From Lojkania enalia (Eukaryota > Ascomycota > Dothideomycetes > Pleosporales), in the NCBI GenBank assembly GCA_010094045.1, contig ML986685.1, positions 130,490 through 161,109 on the forward strand: a stretch of DNA of 30,620 nucleotides. Direction: 5' to 3'. The notes under the pieces are model-generated. The model did not search any database. It was given only the letters and a program-made list of their open reading frames with translations, and was not told the DNA's origin. Below are positions 1 through 11,169 of this stretch, piece by piece (position 1 is the stretch's first letter; each line of letters starts with the position of its first letter). The position numbers and the translations under genes are program-made.

Positions 1-94
1 TACTTTAGTTTTTAAATCTACTACTCAACTCTTATATGTTATTATCTACCAGGTAATCTATATTCTCTATACTATTCTTATATACCTTAATCCA

Positions 95-3000
95 TTTAGT
101 TAGGGCCCTTAGGGATCCTGGCTAATTTAGATACTTATCATAAAAAGCTCTCAGCTTGTAAGGTGAACCTATAAAATTTAAGGCTTTATACTAGACCGGG
201 TCAAAATCGTATCCTACCTATTTTATACGGTATTTAAGGGTCTTACAATACAGCTTACTAGCTAGTATTTCCTCAACCTCCTACTCTTCTACCCCCTTAA
301 TAGCGATAGCGGGTGGTTTTAGAGCTTCTTACCCTGGTAGAGGGTCCTAGGGGTTTTTATATAGTAGGTTTAGTGCGAAAACATTATATATTCTCGATCC
401 TAGGGGTAGCTGTAGACGGTACAAGTTTCTAACCTATTCTAGTACTTTAAAAGGGCCCTCCTATTAATCGGATAGCTTTCGGCTCGGTCTCTAAACTGTA
501 AAGTTCTTAGTATTTAGGTAGATTATATTACTAATCTACTAATTAATTGGTTACTAGTAATAGTTAACAACAGATCGTATATAATCCTAAGTCTTTTTAA
601 TATTAGCCTTTATAGTTTCCCAGGCTATATGCATACAAGTTACTAGAGCTAAAGCATTCTTACGATTTAATTTATCTGTTGTAGTAATAGGATCAACAGA
701 ATATTTCCAATCCCAACTCTAACAGGGCTTAGATCCGTATAGGATCTGATATAGAGATATTCTAATAGTCGTATAGGGTAGAGTTATTTATACTCAGTCG
801 ATTATAGGTAATAGAGAATTCTAGTTATTCTAGTAGAAGGATACGAAAGGGCGCAGTCTCTGATTAATGTACTTATTTATAATCTCCATCTGTCCGTCAG
901 TCTCTTTATAATAAGTAGTAGATAGTTTGATCTTTACGCCTAAGATATAGCAGAATTCGGACCAGAAACTAGATATAAACTAAGGTCCTTAGTCTAAAAT
1001 AATAGTTTCGGGCGTGTAGCTAAAGCGGTACACCTATTAAATAAACAATTCGGCCATTCCCCTTGCGTTAATTATATAATAGTAGGAGATAGACACCGCT
1101 TATTTAGACAGGCGATTAATTACTACTATAATCTAATTGTATCCGGACTTATCTATAGAAAAATCCTTAAAGTTAATACACAGGTGCTATATTAGTTAAT
1201 TTAATATAGGAAGTAGGTAGATAAAACCTAGGGTTCGGGTTTATATTAGATAAGCTTTACAATATAGGATATAATTCTATACATATCGTTTGTAAGTAGC
1301 TTCTATACCCTTCTAGTAGTACTTCTGGGATAGTAACTAATAGGTTTTAGTAGCGCTTGGGTGTGCGGAGGATACTTAGTTATAAGCCTCTTATATAAGT
1401 CGCGTATAAAGGCCTAAATCTAATAGGATATATAAATAATTATTATAGAGGAGTAGTCCGTTCTCTATCTAATACTTGTAGGGTAGAAGTATACGTTCCT
1501 GCGCGAAGGAGGCTCGGTTTTCCTATAGTAATACGTCGATTAACTCTAGAGAGTCTAGTAATATAACCTGCTCCTAGCCTTTAATAACGTTTAGTATAGC
1601 CGCTTAAGTTGTTATTTAGGTAATATAGGACTAGGCTAATTCGGCATTAATTCGGGGGTAAAGTCGATACGGTTTAAGTAAGACTCTTAACCGGTTGTTA
1701 GTTTAAGCCGCTTTTAAGTTTTCTATATCTTATTTACAACGACTAAGGATATCTGCTCTAGCGTTATTCTTACCTAGGGTATACTCAATTCGGAACTAAT
1801 ACTAAACTAATTCCTCGGTCTAACAAACTTAACAAGTATTAAATACCTTTATAGTTATAAAATATTCGAGTAAGTAATAATCGGTATATACTAGAGTCCT
1901 AGTAGCTATTGAAGTAAGTTCTACCCTCTATTACTTAAACACAGTAATGATTGCGAATAGTTTCTTATTATAGATCTCCCAGTTCAGTTCCGAACCGGAT
2001 AGAACCTTGCTATAAAACGCTATAGGGTACTATTTTCCGTTAGAATATTTCTATAACAGTACTCTTATAACTACTCTATTAGAGGCGTTGGTTTCCATTT
2101 TTATTTCTAACGTAGGGTTAAAGTAGTAGAGTATAGATATGCTTAATAGGGCTGACTTTAATTTCTTAAAGGTAATATTACATTCTAAAGTCTATATAAA
2201 AGGGGTTATAAGGCTCTATAGTGTAATAATTAGCTTTGCGACACGCGAGAATTCCGGTATAAACTGTTAATAGAATCCAATAAAACCTAAGAAGGATTTT
2301 ACACCCGTTATAGTAGTAGGTAGCTGCTAGTTATACAGTACTTCCACCTTCTCTAGATTAACCTTAAGGCCTTTATTTAAGAGAATATAGCTAAGGTATT
2401 TAGTTCGGGTAATATAGAATTCGCTCTTCTTAATATTAACTTATAACCCTACTTGACATAATCTCTCAAGAACTTTCTTAACGTAGATAGCATGTGTCGC
2501 CTCATCTTCAGAGTAGATAAGAATATTATCTAGATAAGTAATATAGAAGTTATCTAGGTAGTCGATTAGTATGTTATTTATATAGCGCTGGTAAGTTGCT
2601 AGGCTGTTATATAATTTAAAAGGTAGAACTTTATACTTATAGGTTCTGTATTAAGTCCGAAAGGTAGTATATTCCTTAGAACTAGGATCTATTCTAATCT
2701 TATTAAAGGCCGCGCGAATGTTAAACTTAGTAAAAATTACTACTTTAGTAGGTCTAGATAAGAGTTTATCTATGCGCGGTATCGGATACACGTCCTTACA
2801 GGTAAGAGCGTTAAATTTACGATAATCTACGTAGATATATAGGTTGCTATTAGGTTTGTAGACGTAAAGGATAGGAAATACAAAGGGGCTCCGACTCTGC
2901 TTAATATACCTATACTATAGATTATCTATAATATACTTTTTAGTTACCTCCAGCTCCTTAATATTCTACTTGTACAACGGGCTGTAACTATTAGGGAGGG

Positions 3001-4040
3001 GTTCTGTAAGGACAATCTTATAATCGTAAGGGCGGTATTCCGGCAATTAATAAGCCGCAGTTTTACTAAATATATTCTAATATCTATAGTATTTAGATAG
3101 TAATTAGAGATTTACTAGTGCTTTATTTTCAGCCTTATCTTCCAGCTCTAGGGCTTGCTTATCTTTGATCAGCCGCTTAATTTCGTATAGAGACGTGGAG
3201 AAAAACTCGTTCTCTTTCCTCTTCATATTAAAGTAGAAAGTATTAGCTAAGATAAGAGCGATAATAGGAGAATAGACTTTCTTTAGATTAGGTTCGGACT
3301 TTATTTCATACGGGCGTACGGGAGCTCTAAGCTTATTTAGACTATAGGCTATAGGAGACTAATATAGTTTTAGCAGTTTTAGTAGACCCTTAATACGATA
3401 GATAGTCAGACTGCGGGACTGCTAATACTAGTCCTTTTCCTATAGAGCGTCGCGTTGCTGGATATCTAGCTCTACTTTCTTGTCGCGTGCTGGCTGAGTT
3501 AATTATATAAGAAGAGGAGGTGAAGGATTATAAGTAGCAGGATACTTAAAGGGCTATATAATCCGATTCTTATCCGTATCTAGCAGGAGTTGAAAATAAC
3601 GTAACTATTTAATGCTAATAATATAATCCTAAATACCTAGATCTATAATAATAAATAGGTAGTTTCGGATAGTTCTCTTATTAATTCGTAGGTGCAAGTA
3701 GATATACTAATTAACTGGGGTTTAGATTCGGTCCTGAAAACCTTTAACAGTAATTTTAAAGGGTAAGCGCTGTATTAACATATATAGGGCTTAGGAGAGT
3801 AATCTAGCTACTATAGAATTAAGGAACAGGAAGCCTTAGGCGCTAGTATTAACAAGGGTGTTTAGTTATACACCAACGCCTTTTAAATATAGAATAGTAG
3901 GGATTTAGAAGTACTTTCCTCTAAATAAATACGATAAATCAATATTTGATAAGTTATACTTACTTAAGCCTAGGACGGAGAGTTTTCCTAAGCGTCTCTA
4001 TTTCCCACCCGAGAACTATCTAGGTAGTACTTATTTGCGT
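95..4040 (-). pseudogene. pol: pol remnant of element 1 (PR-RT-RNaseH-IN-chromodomain)
   Basis: All landmarks lie in one minus-strand phase over about 3.7 kb. The protease active site at about 3841-3856 reads V-N-T-S-A where the family has DTGA, so the catalytic Asp is lost. RT runs about 2400-2900, with a VDYR block near 2830, a P-F-K-L block near 2610, and YLDNI at about 2522-2536 in place of YLDD. RNase H (about 1700-2110) has V-E-T-N-A-S-N for ETDASD. An HHCC integrase zinc region lies at about 1260-1410 and the integrase core at about 800-1200, with a nearly intact T-D-G-Q-M-E block at 887-904. A chromodomain (about 120-290) contains E-V-E-E-I-L and V-G-Y-D-F-D-P. Stops are TAG/TAA only. 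It encoded the enzymes for copying and inserting the element. Confidence 0.88.
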
Positions 4041-5400
4041 CTAAGAACTCTTCTTCCTTAATCTCCTCTTATTTAACCTCTATCTCTTATATTTTAAAGA
4101 CTGTACATTCGTTCGTAAAGTATTCTAGTTTACTATAGTTATAGTAATTACCTAGAGTTATATATCTTTCAGGTGCGGGAGTCTTGTTAGGTTATTAGGG
4201 AGCGATTATAGTAGAACGAGGTGTTAATACTAGAGTAGATCGGGGTGGTATTAGATCGTAGGTTACTTTAGATAAACTCTTAGAAACCTTCCGGTACTGA
4301 TCTAAATTTATTTTAGCTACAACCTATAGGCTAGCAGTTCGTTCCAGAAGGTTAGGAACGCTCCTTCTTTCTATATCGTAGGCTGTTAAGTAGGCGACTA
4401 TAGCGTTAAAGGAGCCTTTCCATATAAGCTTAAAGCTAAGGTTTAGTATCCTTAGGCTGGGGAGAATCTTATTCTATAGGTAGAAGAACTACTCAGATTG
4501 GGGTACGGATCCCCTAATAGCTGTACTAATAAAGCGAGCTTTGAAAGTTGGGAATACTTCTCCCTTATTCATCTTTAGAACCTGAAACGCCTGTCGCGCC
4601 TCTATCTCTTTATTACCTATAATAAAATACGATTGTAGAAGTAAAATCATTTCTTTAGCATTCTTAAACCGATACTGGTCCGATTCGGCTAGGTATTTTA
4701 GCTCTAGATACCCTTTCGCAGTACTAGAGGTGTATCTCTATACTAATACTATACGTGCACGCTCTATTCGATAGTAATCTATATTAATTTTAAGTCGGTC
4801 TAGAATTAAGGCTCGCTATTATTTAAATGTAGGTTTATTGCTATCTATAAGGCTTTCGATCTTAAGCGTATATTTAGTAAGGTAGGCTTAAGGGGGCTTA
4901 AGAGTGGCTGAGAAGTTTCTTACTAGGGGAGTCGCAAAAGTTTCTCAGCGTATTATTAGTTCTAATTTAGTGGTTTACAGAGGTTGATCGGGACTAATAG
5001 TTCTCTATTATATTAAGCATGCGATCTCCTCCTGTAAAATTGTAATTTATTCTTTAAGGGTTAGTTTACTCTAATTTTCCTCCGAATTAGATAGGTTCTT
5101 TATTATAGGCCCTATAGAGAGGGGTCCGCCTATCGCAGGGCCCCCTGTAGGAGGTAACAGTTGTTCTACACGCGTAGATGGAAGCTTGCTCTTACTACGA
5201 CTTATATATATATCGGTTCTAGTATAAGAATTAGAAGGTGAATTATAGTTAGATATCGGCGGTTGCCTCCGATTCTAATAGGTTATTAGTAGTCTCTGAG
5301 TTTCTACCTAGGCGTACTCTACGCGGCTTTTCTAAAAGCAATCCTAATCGCAGGGGATAGGAAGTTCTAAACCTAAAGGCTTTGGTTAATAGAAGGTCTC
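4040..5400 (-). pseudogene. gag: gag remnant of element 1
   Basis: Degenerate reading frame between the LTR and pol on the minus strand. It should have encoded the capsid/nucleocapsid polyprotein that packages the element RNA. Near its C-terminus (about 4104-4147) lies a relic CCHC zinc knuckle: spacing and neighbours fit C-x2-C-x4-H-x4-C, but the first two cysteines and the histidine now read as tyrosine, as expected from TGT/TGC to TAT/TAC and CAT/CAC to TAT/TAC changes, while the last cysteine survives. The gag codons are in a different phase from pol, offset by -1, so pol was probably expressed by -1 frameshifting. The start codon cannot be fixed because the frame is full of RIP-type stops; the limits are approximate. 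Confidence 0.65.
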
Positions 5401-5562
5401 TAAGATCCTGTCTAGGTAACTAAATAATTTAATATAATAGTATATAAGTATTATAACCTAAACTAAATCGGGCGTATCTCGGACTTAAATATATTTAAAT
5501 AAACAATCGATGCGATATTATTAAAGAGGCCGTTACCGGCAGTATTAAGTTCTTCTATATAA

Positions 5563-5841
5563 TGTAACGGCGCAGGTAAGATAATAGGTCCGAATACAGT
5601 ATAAATCTATTTAGAGGTATATAGGAGTGCGTGGAGGATTAGGGACCTGGGAATTCCATTAACACCTATAGGCCTTATACGAAAGGATATAGAAGAACTA
5701 CTAAGCTACTTATAAGGGAGTGTACAACTATATACGGAAGGGAAAAGGGGTAGAACCGGGGGTAGGATAAGATAAGTAAAAAGCTTTGGGATAAGGTTAT
5801 ATATAAAGCTTTTCGTAGAACGATTTCTTTGCATCGTTATA
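5563..5841 (-). repeat. 5' LTR of element 1
   Basis: This 279-bp segment starts TGTAACG (5563-5569) and ends CGTTATA (5835-5841). These are inverted ends once one C-to-T change is allowed (CGTTACA), giving the TG...CA termini typical of an LTR. It sits just upstream of gag on the minus strand, and helicase-repeat homology resumes exactly at 5842. The partner LTR is outside the window, so the boundary rests on the inverted ends and on the neighbouring repeat. No tRNA-complementary primer-binding site is convincing next to it, possibly because RIP has erased it. Confidence 0.75.
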
Positions 5842-8230
5842 TTATAATAGTAGACTACTATTATAATCTACCTATCTACTATAAAGATATTATAGTTCTA
5901 TAGTACTCTATTATAATACCGTATTATTATAATCTCCAACTCTCGTCTAGGCTGCCTTAAAGTTATATATACGCTAACTATTAGTAGTTCTAAGAAGTAA
6001 TCTACTTGCTGTAAGTACTACTTTACCTGCTACTTGCTCTATAAGCCGTCTCTTAACTAGAGCTGCTAACCAGCTTCCATCTACCTAGCCCGAGTAAGTA
6101 TCTACTTAAACCTATTATTAAGCCGATTATTATAATAATAGATAAAAGATATACCCTACCACATAAACGTAATATTATTAATAAGCTACTCCAGCCGGAT
6201 AGCAAACCGGTCCTTAGCTCTAGCCGTCTAACACAGCTCCTACTAGAGCATCTCCTCTACCTTAACTACTATGTCCTGCGCTATCTTATAGAACTAGCTA
6301 ATATAGATCGGCCGGCTGTTAAGATAGAACGTTTTCTTGTTCTTTAACTAGTAAGCGTTATTTAAATTACCAGCCGTCAGTGCGATAAACTTCCTATATA
6401 CTAGTAAGCTAATTATTTTACTTATTAGACTGAATAATCTATCAGCTAGAAACTTCCGCCGCATAAGTAGAAAATGCTTCTAGTCCTCATCCGTCTACTC
6501 GTCGCGCTCTACTACTAGAAGTAGCTTCTCTACATCTAGTACGCACACGCAGTATACTATACTAGCTAGTATATATAAGTAGTTCTTCGCTATACGTAAG
6601 CAGTCTATTTTAGTATTAATCCCTAGTATAGTAAGAAAATGGATAAGTCTACTACTAAACAGCTAATCGCCTGTCGATTGAAAAATAAATAATATAAGTA
6701 TATCCAGCAGTACCTTAAGCTAAGCGTCTTTATTATCCCTATCTAATATAACCTACAGTACCGTCGCTAGTTCCTTCTACTTGCTTTACTAACAGAATAG
6801 CTTACGTGCGTCTTCTATCCAATCTACCTCTTTCTTCTTATAGTACCTACGATAGAGGCCGCTATTACTATTGTTATCGCTATCAGTACTACTTCTAGCT
6901 CTACCAGACCTAGAACTCGCGCTATTATCTAACGCTATACTATTATTATTATTATTATCGCTGTTGCTACTACAGTTAAACTATATAGCTTAAGCTTCTT
7001 CGTCGGCGATAATATAGAGAAAGTAGTAGACGAACTTAATAATATAGCTAGCGTATACCGCCTAACTCTTAGGGTTCTACAGTCAAGCGAGCGGACGCTT
7101 ATCTATCTTATATTGCTAAGTACTTTTAAGCTACCGTCTCGTCTCTCGCGCGAGCGATAATAACCCTCTAATACTCTACTTAACTAATAGCTCAACCAGC
7201 TTCACCGCCTATTAAAGTTTCGCCTCGCCTCAGTCAGGCAGCTAGATCTAATATGCGAGATGCACTCGATTCTGCTTTACTAGATACTCTAGCTACCCCG
7301 TCCACTTGAACTACCCAGTCTTATCGGTCTTCGCTACCTCCGCATCTATAACCTATACTTTTTCTTCTTCCCTCTACTTCGTAAGCTTAAACCTAGCTAA
7401 CTGATCATGCACGACGTCGGCCTCTATATAGGGAACAGCCAGCTCGTAGTTACAGCTGCCTATATTAACGATAAAATATCGCTGCAGCCTACTAGCCCGA
7501 AAGAACATCTATACCTTAACCTTCTAATAGAGCCTACTTTTATCGCCTATCTACACCTACTTATACTTCTTCTTTAGATATATACGTAGCGTGTTGATGT
7601 TAGTAGTAATATAGCACCTAGATTACTTGTACCAGAACCTATTTAGTAGCTTTTCTAATTCTAGTATTAGTTGCCTGAACAGTGCGGGCAGCTAAACGTC
7701 CTTTACTAGTCTGATTAGCTACTGACGAGCATACTCGACGATTACCCTCCTCTACTCTGTTATTATACTATAATAGTACTGTAGATATGTATTAATATTT
7801 AATATAGCAGTTGTATATTTCTTATATATTAGAACGCAGTGCTCGGGTAGATAGTAGAGATAGTTCTTAATATCCTCTAGTAATAGTACTGTTCTACTTA
7901 CTTATATACGGGTCTTCCTACTACGGATATAGTATTACGCCCTTAGTTCGAGCGTCTGTGTGTCCTAGTAGAACTGTATCCTTCCAGCCTTATTATAGCC
8001 CTATACTAGTACGGGTGCGATAATATAGCGTTATAAGTAGAATAAATAGACTCTACTAAATAGTTTTTGTATACAAAGTATTAGGGTTAGAGTACTAGTT
8101 ATAAATAAATCGGGGGGGTAACAGTTAGATAAATCGCCCCCTTTTAACAACCTATTTTGGGTATAGCGCTATAGTACTATACCTAATCTGTTACGAATCG
8201 GGCCCAATTCGTCGCCTTATATTGGATAGG
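5842..8230 (-). pseudogene. Telomere-linked-helicase-like gene, N-terminal half, copy 1
   Basis: This is the best-preserved copy of a repeat found five times. On the minus strand, one phase stays open apart from RIP-type TAG/TAA from about 7880 down to about 5850. Near the start is a block reading Y-L-P-E-H-C-V-L-I (about 7827-7855), followed by basic, helix-rich sequence with an Asn/Ser/Asp-rich low-complexity linker at about 6880-6970. From memory, the start and layout resemble the OrsD/DUF3505 region found in some fungal proteins and ahead of RecQ-type helicases; this rests on motif memory, not a search. Positions 7880-8230 are non-coding upstream sequence with three inverted repeats. The helicase half is absent here because element 1 interrupts the gene at 5842. 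Span 5845-8230 is 2386 bp, the same as every other copy. Confidence 0.72.
8112..8211. promoter_or_regulatory. Conserved inverted-repeat cluster at the fixed end of helicase repeats
   Basis: Three inverted repeats lie 20-120 bp from the invariant right end. A run of seven G (8112-8118) faces CCCCC (8137-8141), a possible hairpin. GGTATAG (8160-8166) faces CTATACC (8177-8183), with a TATAGCGCTATA palindrome inside. An 18-bp near-palindrome sits at 8194-8211; copy 4 keeps its core as a perfect AATCGGGCCCGATT (26053-26066). All five copies carry the set at offsets of +2397, +13950, +17857 and +21764 from copy 1. The G tract and the AATCGGGCC core are among the most GC-rich bases left, yet survive in most copies. 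The location is upstream of the gene start, so promoter, replication or end-of-unit roles are all possible; none is shown. Confidence 0.5.
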
Positions 8231-10626
8231 ATTGCGATTTGTAATAGTAGACTACTATTATAATCTACCTATCTACTATAAAGATATTATAGTTTTATAG
8301 TATCCTATTATAATACTATATTATTATAATCTCTAACCCTTACCTAAACTGCCCTAAAGTTATATATATACTAACTATTAGTAGTTTTAAGAAGCGATCT
8401 ACCTACTATAAATACTACTTTACCTACTACTTACTCTATAAGCTATCTCTTAACTAGAGTTGCTAACTAGCTTCTATTTATCTAACCTAAGTAAGTATCT
8501 ACTTAAATTTATTATTAAGCTGATTATTATAATAATAGATAAAAGATATATTCTACTATATAAATATAATATTATTAATAAACTACTCTAGCTAGATAGT
8601 AAACTAGTCCTCAGCTCTAACTATCTAATACAGCTTCTACTAGAGTATCTCCTCTACCTTAGCTATTATATCCTATACTATCTTATAGAACTAGCTAATA
8701 TAGATTAGCCGGCTGTTAAGATAGAACGTCTTCTTATCTTTTAACTAGTAAGTATTACTTAAATTACTAGCCGTCAGTGCGACGAACTTCCTATACGCTA
8801 GTAAACTAATTATCTTACTTATTAAACTAAACGATCCGTTAGCTAGAAACTTCTACTATATAAGTAGAAAATACTCCTAGTCCTCGTCTGTCTACTTATT
8901 ATACTCTACTGCTAGAAGTAGTTTCTCTATATCTAGCACGCGTATGTAGTATACTACACTAGCTAGTATATACGAGTAGTTCTTTACTATATATAAGCGG
9001 TCTATCTTAGCATTAATCTCTAATATAGTAAGAAAATAGATAAGCCTACTATTAAACAGCCGATCGCCTATTAATTAAAAAATAAATAATATAAGTATAT
9101 CTAGTAGTACCTTAAGCTAAGCGTTCTTACTATCCCTATCTAATATAATCTATAGTACTATTATTAGTTTCTACTACTTATTTTACTAATAGAATAGCTC
9201 GCGCGTATCTTCTATCTAATCTATCTCTTTTTTTTTATAGTATCTATAATAGGGGCTGCTATTACTATTATTATTACTATTAGTACTATTTTTAGCTCTA
9301 TTAAACCTAGAACTTACACTATTATCTAATACTATACTATTATTATTACTATTATTACTGTTACTGCTATAGTTAAACTATATAATCTAAGCTTCTTTAT
9401 TAGTAATAATATAGAGAAAGTAGTAGATAAACTTAATAATATAGCTAGCGTATACCGTCTAACTCTTAGGGTTCTATAGTTGAGTAAGTAGACGCCTATC
9501 TATCTTATATTACTAAGTACTTCTAAACTACTATCTCATCTCTTATATAAGTAATAATAACCCTCTAATACTCTACTTAACTAATAGTTTAACCAGCTTC
9601 GCCACCTGCTAAAGTTTTACCTTACTTTAGTTAAGCAGCTAGATCTAATATACGAGATGCACTCGATTCTACTTTATTAGATACTTTAGCTATCCTATCT
9701 ACTTAAACTACCTAGTTTTATTAGTCTTTACTACCTCTACATTTATAACCTATATCTTCTCTTCTTCCCTCTACTTCGTAAGCTTAAACCTGGCTAACTA
9801 ATTATATATAATATTAGCCTCTATATAGAAAATAACTAGCTTATAGTTATAACTACTTATATTAATAATAAAATATTACTATAGCCCGCTAGCCCGAAAG
9901 AACATCTATACCTTAACCTTCTAATAGAGTCTACTTTTATCGCCTATCTATACCTACTTATACTTCTTCTTTAGATATATACGTAGTATATTAATATTAG
10001 TAGTAATATAGTATCTAGATTACTTATACTAGAACCTATTTAGCAGCTTTTCTAATTCTAGTATTAGTTGTCCGAACGGTGCGTGCAGCTAAATATTCTT
10101 TACTAGTCTAATTAACTACTAATAAGTATACTTAATAATTACCCTCCTCTACTCTATTATTATACTATAATAGTGCTATAGATATATATTAATATTTAAT
10201 ATAGTAGTTACATATTCTTTATATATTAGAATATAGTACTTAGATAGATAGTAGAGATAGTTCTTAATATCCTCTAGTAATAGCGCTATTCTACTTACTT
10301 ATATACAGGTCTTCCTACTATAGATATAGTATTACGCCCTCGGTTCGAGTATCTATATATTCTAGTAGAACTATATCCTTCCAGCCTTATTATAGCCCTA
10401 TACTAGTACGGGTGCGATAATATAGCGTTATAAGTAGAATAAATAGATTCTACTAAATAGTTTTTATATATAAAGTTTAAGGGTTAGAGTACTAGTTGTA
10501 AATAAATTAGGGGGGTAATAGTTAGACGAATCGCCCCTTTTTAACAACCTATTTTAGGTATAGCGCTATAGTACTATACCTAATCTATTATAAATCGGGC
10601 CTGATTTGTTACCTTATATTAGATAG
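8231..10626 (-). pseudogene. Telomere-linked-helicase-like gene, N-terminal half, copy 2
   Basis: A second tandem copy in the same orientation, base-for-base the same length as copy 1 (8242-10627 is 2386 bp). It is more RIP-mutated: many CG dinucleotides of copy 1 appear as TA and more stops interrupt the frame. Its left end is cut at the site equivalent to 19784 of the long copy, just after a TAGG/TAGA, so the helicase half is missing here too. That cut is fused directly to the right end of copy 1 (GATAGG, 8225-8230). Its own right end, GATAG(A), is fused to a 5'-truncated LTR of element 2 at 10624-10627. It cannot encode protein. Confidence 0.75.
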
Positions 10627-10976
10627 AAACTCTTATACTAGACCTAATTAAGATCTAAGACTCTATATAGTTAGAAGAATAAGACTAATATAAGATATAT
10701 AATATACTTAGTAGTTTAGTTAACTAAGTAACTGAGTATACTTAGTTGCTTAGTTAACTAAGTAACTAAGTAAGAAGAAATAATAAGAGAACTAAATTAT
10801 ATTTAACAACCTTATAACTCTAATCTTTATAGCTCTTTATAGTTAACTTAAATATCCTTTATATACTCTACTTATATATTTCTATTATAAGCCTATAAGA
10901 ATAATATACTTTATAGTATATAATTACTCTTAGTTATTACCCCGCCCTATATAGGCTAATTAGAAGGGCTGTTATA
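10627..10976 (+). repeat. 5' LTR of element 2 (5' end truncated)
   Basis: Aligns with 17147-17462 and shares the conserved end ...GGCTAATTAGAAGGGCTGTTATA. Compared with the right LTR it lacks roughly the first 20 bp; the alignment begins at TAGAAAC (10624-10630 against 17144-17150), which is also where the helicase-repeat end GATAGG/GATAGA falls. A 34-bp direct duplication inside it makes it longer than its partner despite the truncation. Sequence just after it (10977 onward) shows no convincing tRNA primer-binding site. Confidence 0.8.
10707..10774 (+). repeat. 34-bp tandem duplication in LTR
   Basis: Two adjacent 34-bp copies (10707-10740 and 10741-10774), each containing the palindrome TTAGTTAACTAA. 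The right LTR has a single copy near 17227-17260. Apart from this block the LTRs align closely, so the duplication happened after insertion, or the two LTRs do not come from one insertion event. Confidence 0.75.
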
Positions 10977-11169
10977 CTTTAACTACCCTTATAAAGCTAG
11001 AAGAAGTAAGACTAGTTAGACTACTCTAGTTATAAGGAAAGAGATACCTTTAGTAAGTAACGTAGGAAACTTACACAAGCAGAATATTGGGATTAGCTAG
11101 TAAGACTATCTCTTTAGAGGTAGATATAACAACTATATTTATAAGAATGTAGAATAAGTTAGTATAATA

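Larger units (their letters stand above)
1..5841 (-). mobile_element. Ty3/Gypsy chromovirus, element 1 (RIP-degraded, 3' end outside window)
   Basis: An LTR retrotransposon reads right to left. In order it has a 5' LTR (5563-5841), gag with a relic zinc knuckle, then protease, reverse transcriptase, RNase H, integrase and a C-terminal chromodomain close to the left window edge. This is the order of Metaviridae-type chromoviruses, whose chromodomain usually directs insertion into heterochromatin. The 3' LTR is not seen and should lie just left of position 1. It is less mutated than element 2: more CpG and some CpA remain, but stops occur throughout and the protease and RT active-site aspartates are changed, so it cannot be autonomous. 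It interrupts a helicase repeat that resumes at 5842. The family and orientation are clear from motifs; the left boundary is unknown. Confidence 0.9.

Noticed and set aside
6941..6970. TTA/ATT trinucleotide run as a microsatellite locus
   Set aside because: It lies in the continuous coding phase and encodes the Asn/Ser/Asp-rich linker of the N-terminal half; it is a protein low-complexity region shared by all copies.
5842..10626. Helicase repeats as Helitrons (fixed end, variable other end, helicase)
   Set aside because: The helicase is RecQ-like, not a Rep/Pif1-type Helitron protein, and the fixed end is GATAGG, not a CTRR end with a hairpin about 10 bp inside.
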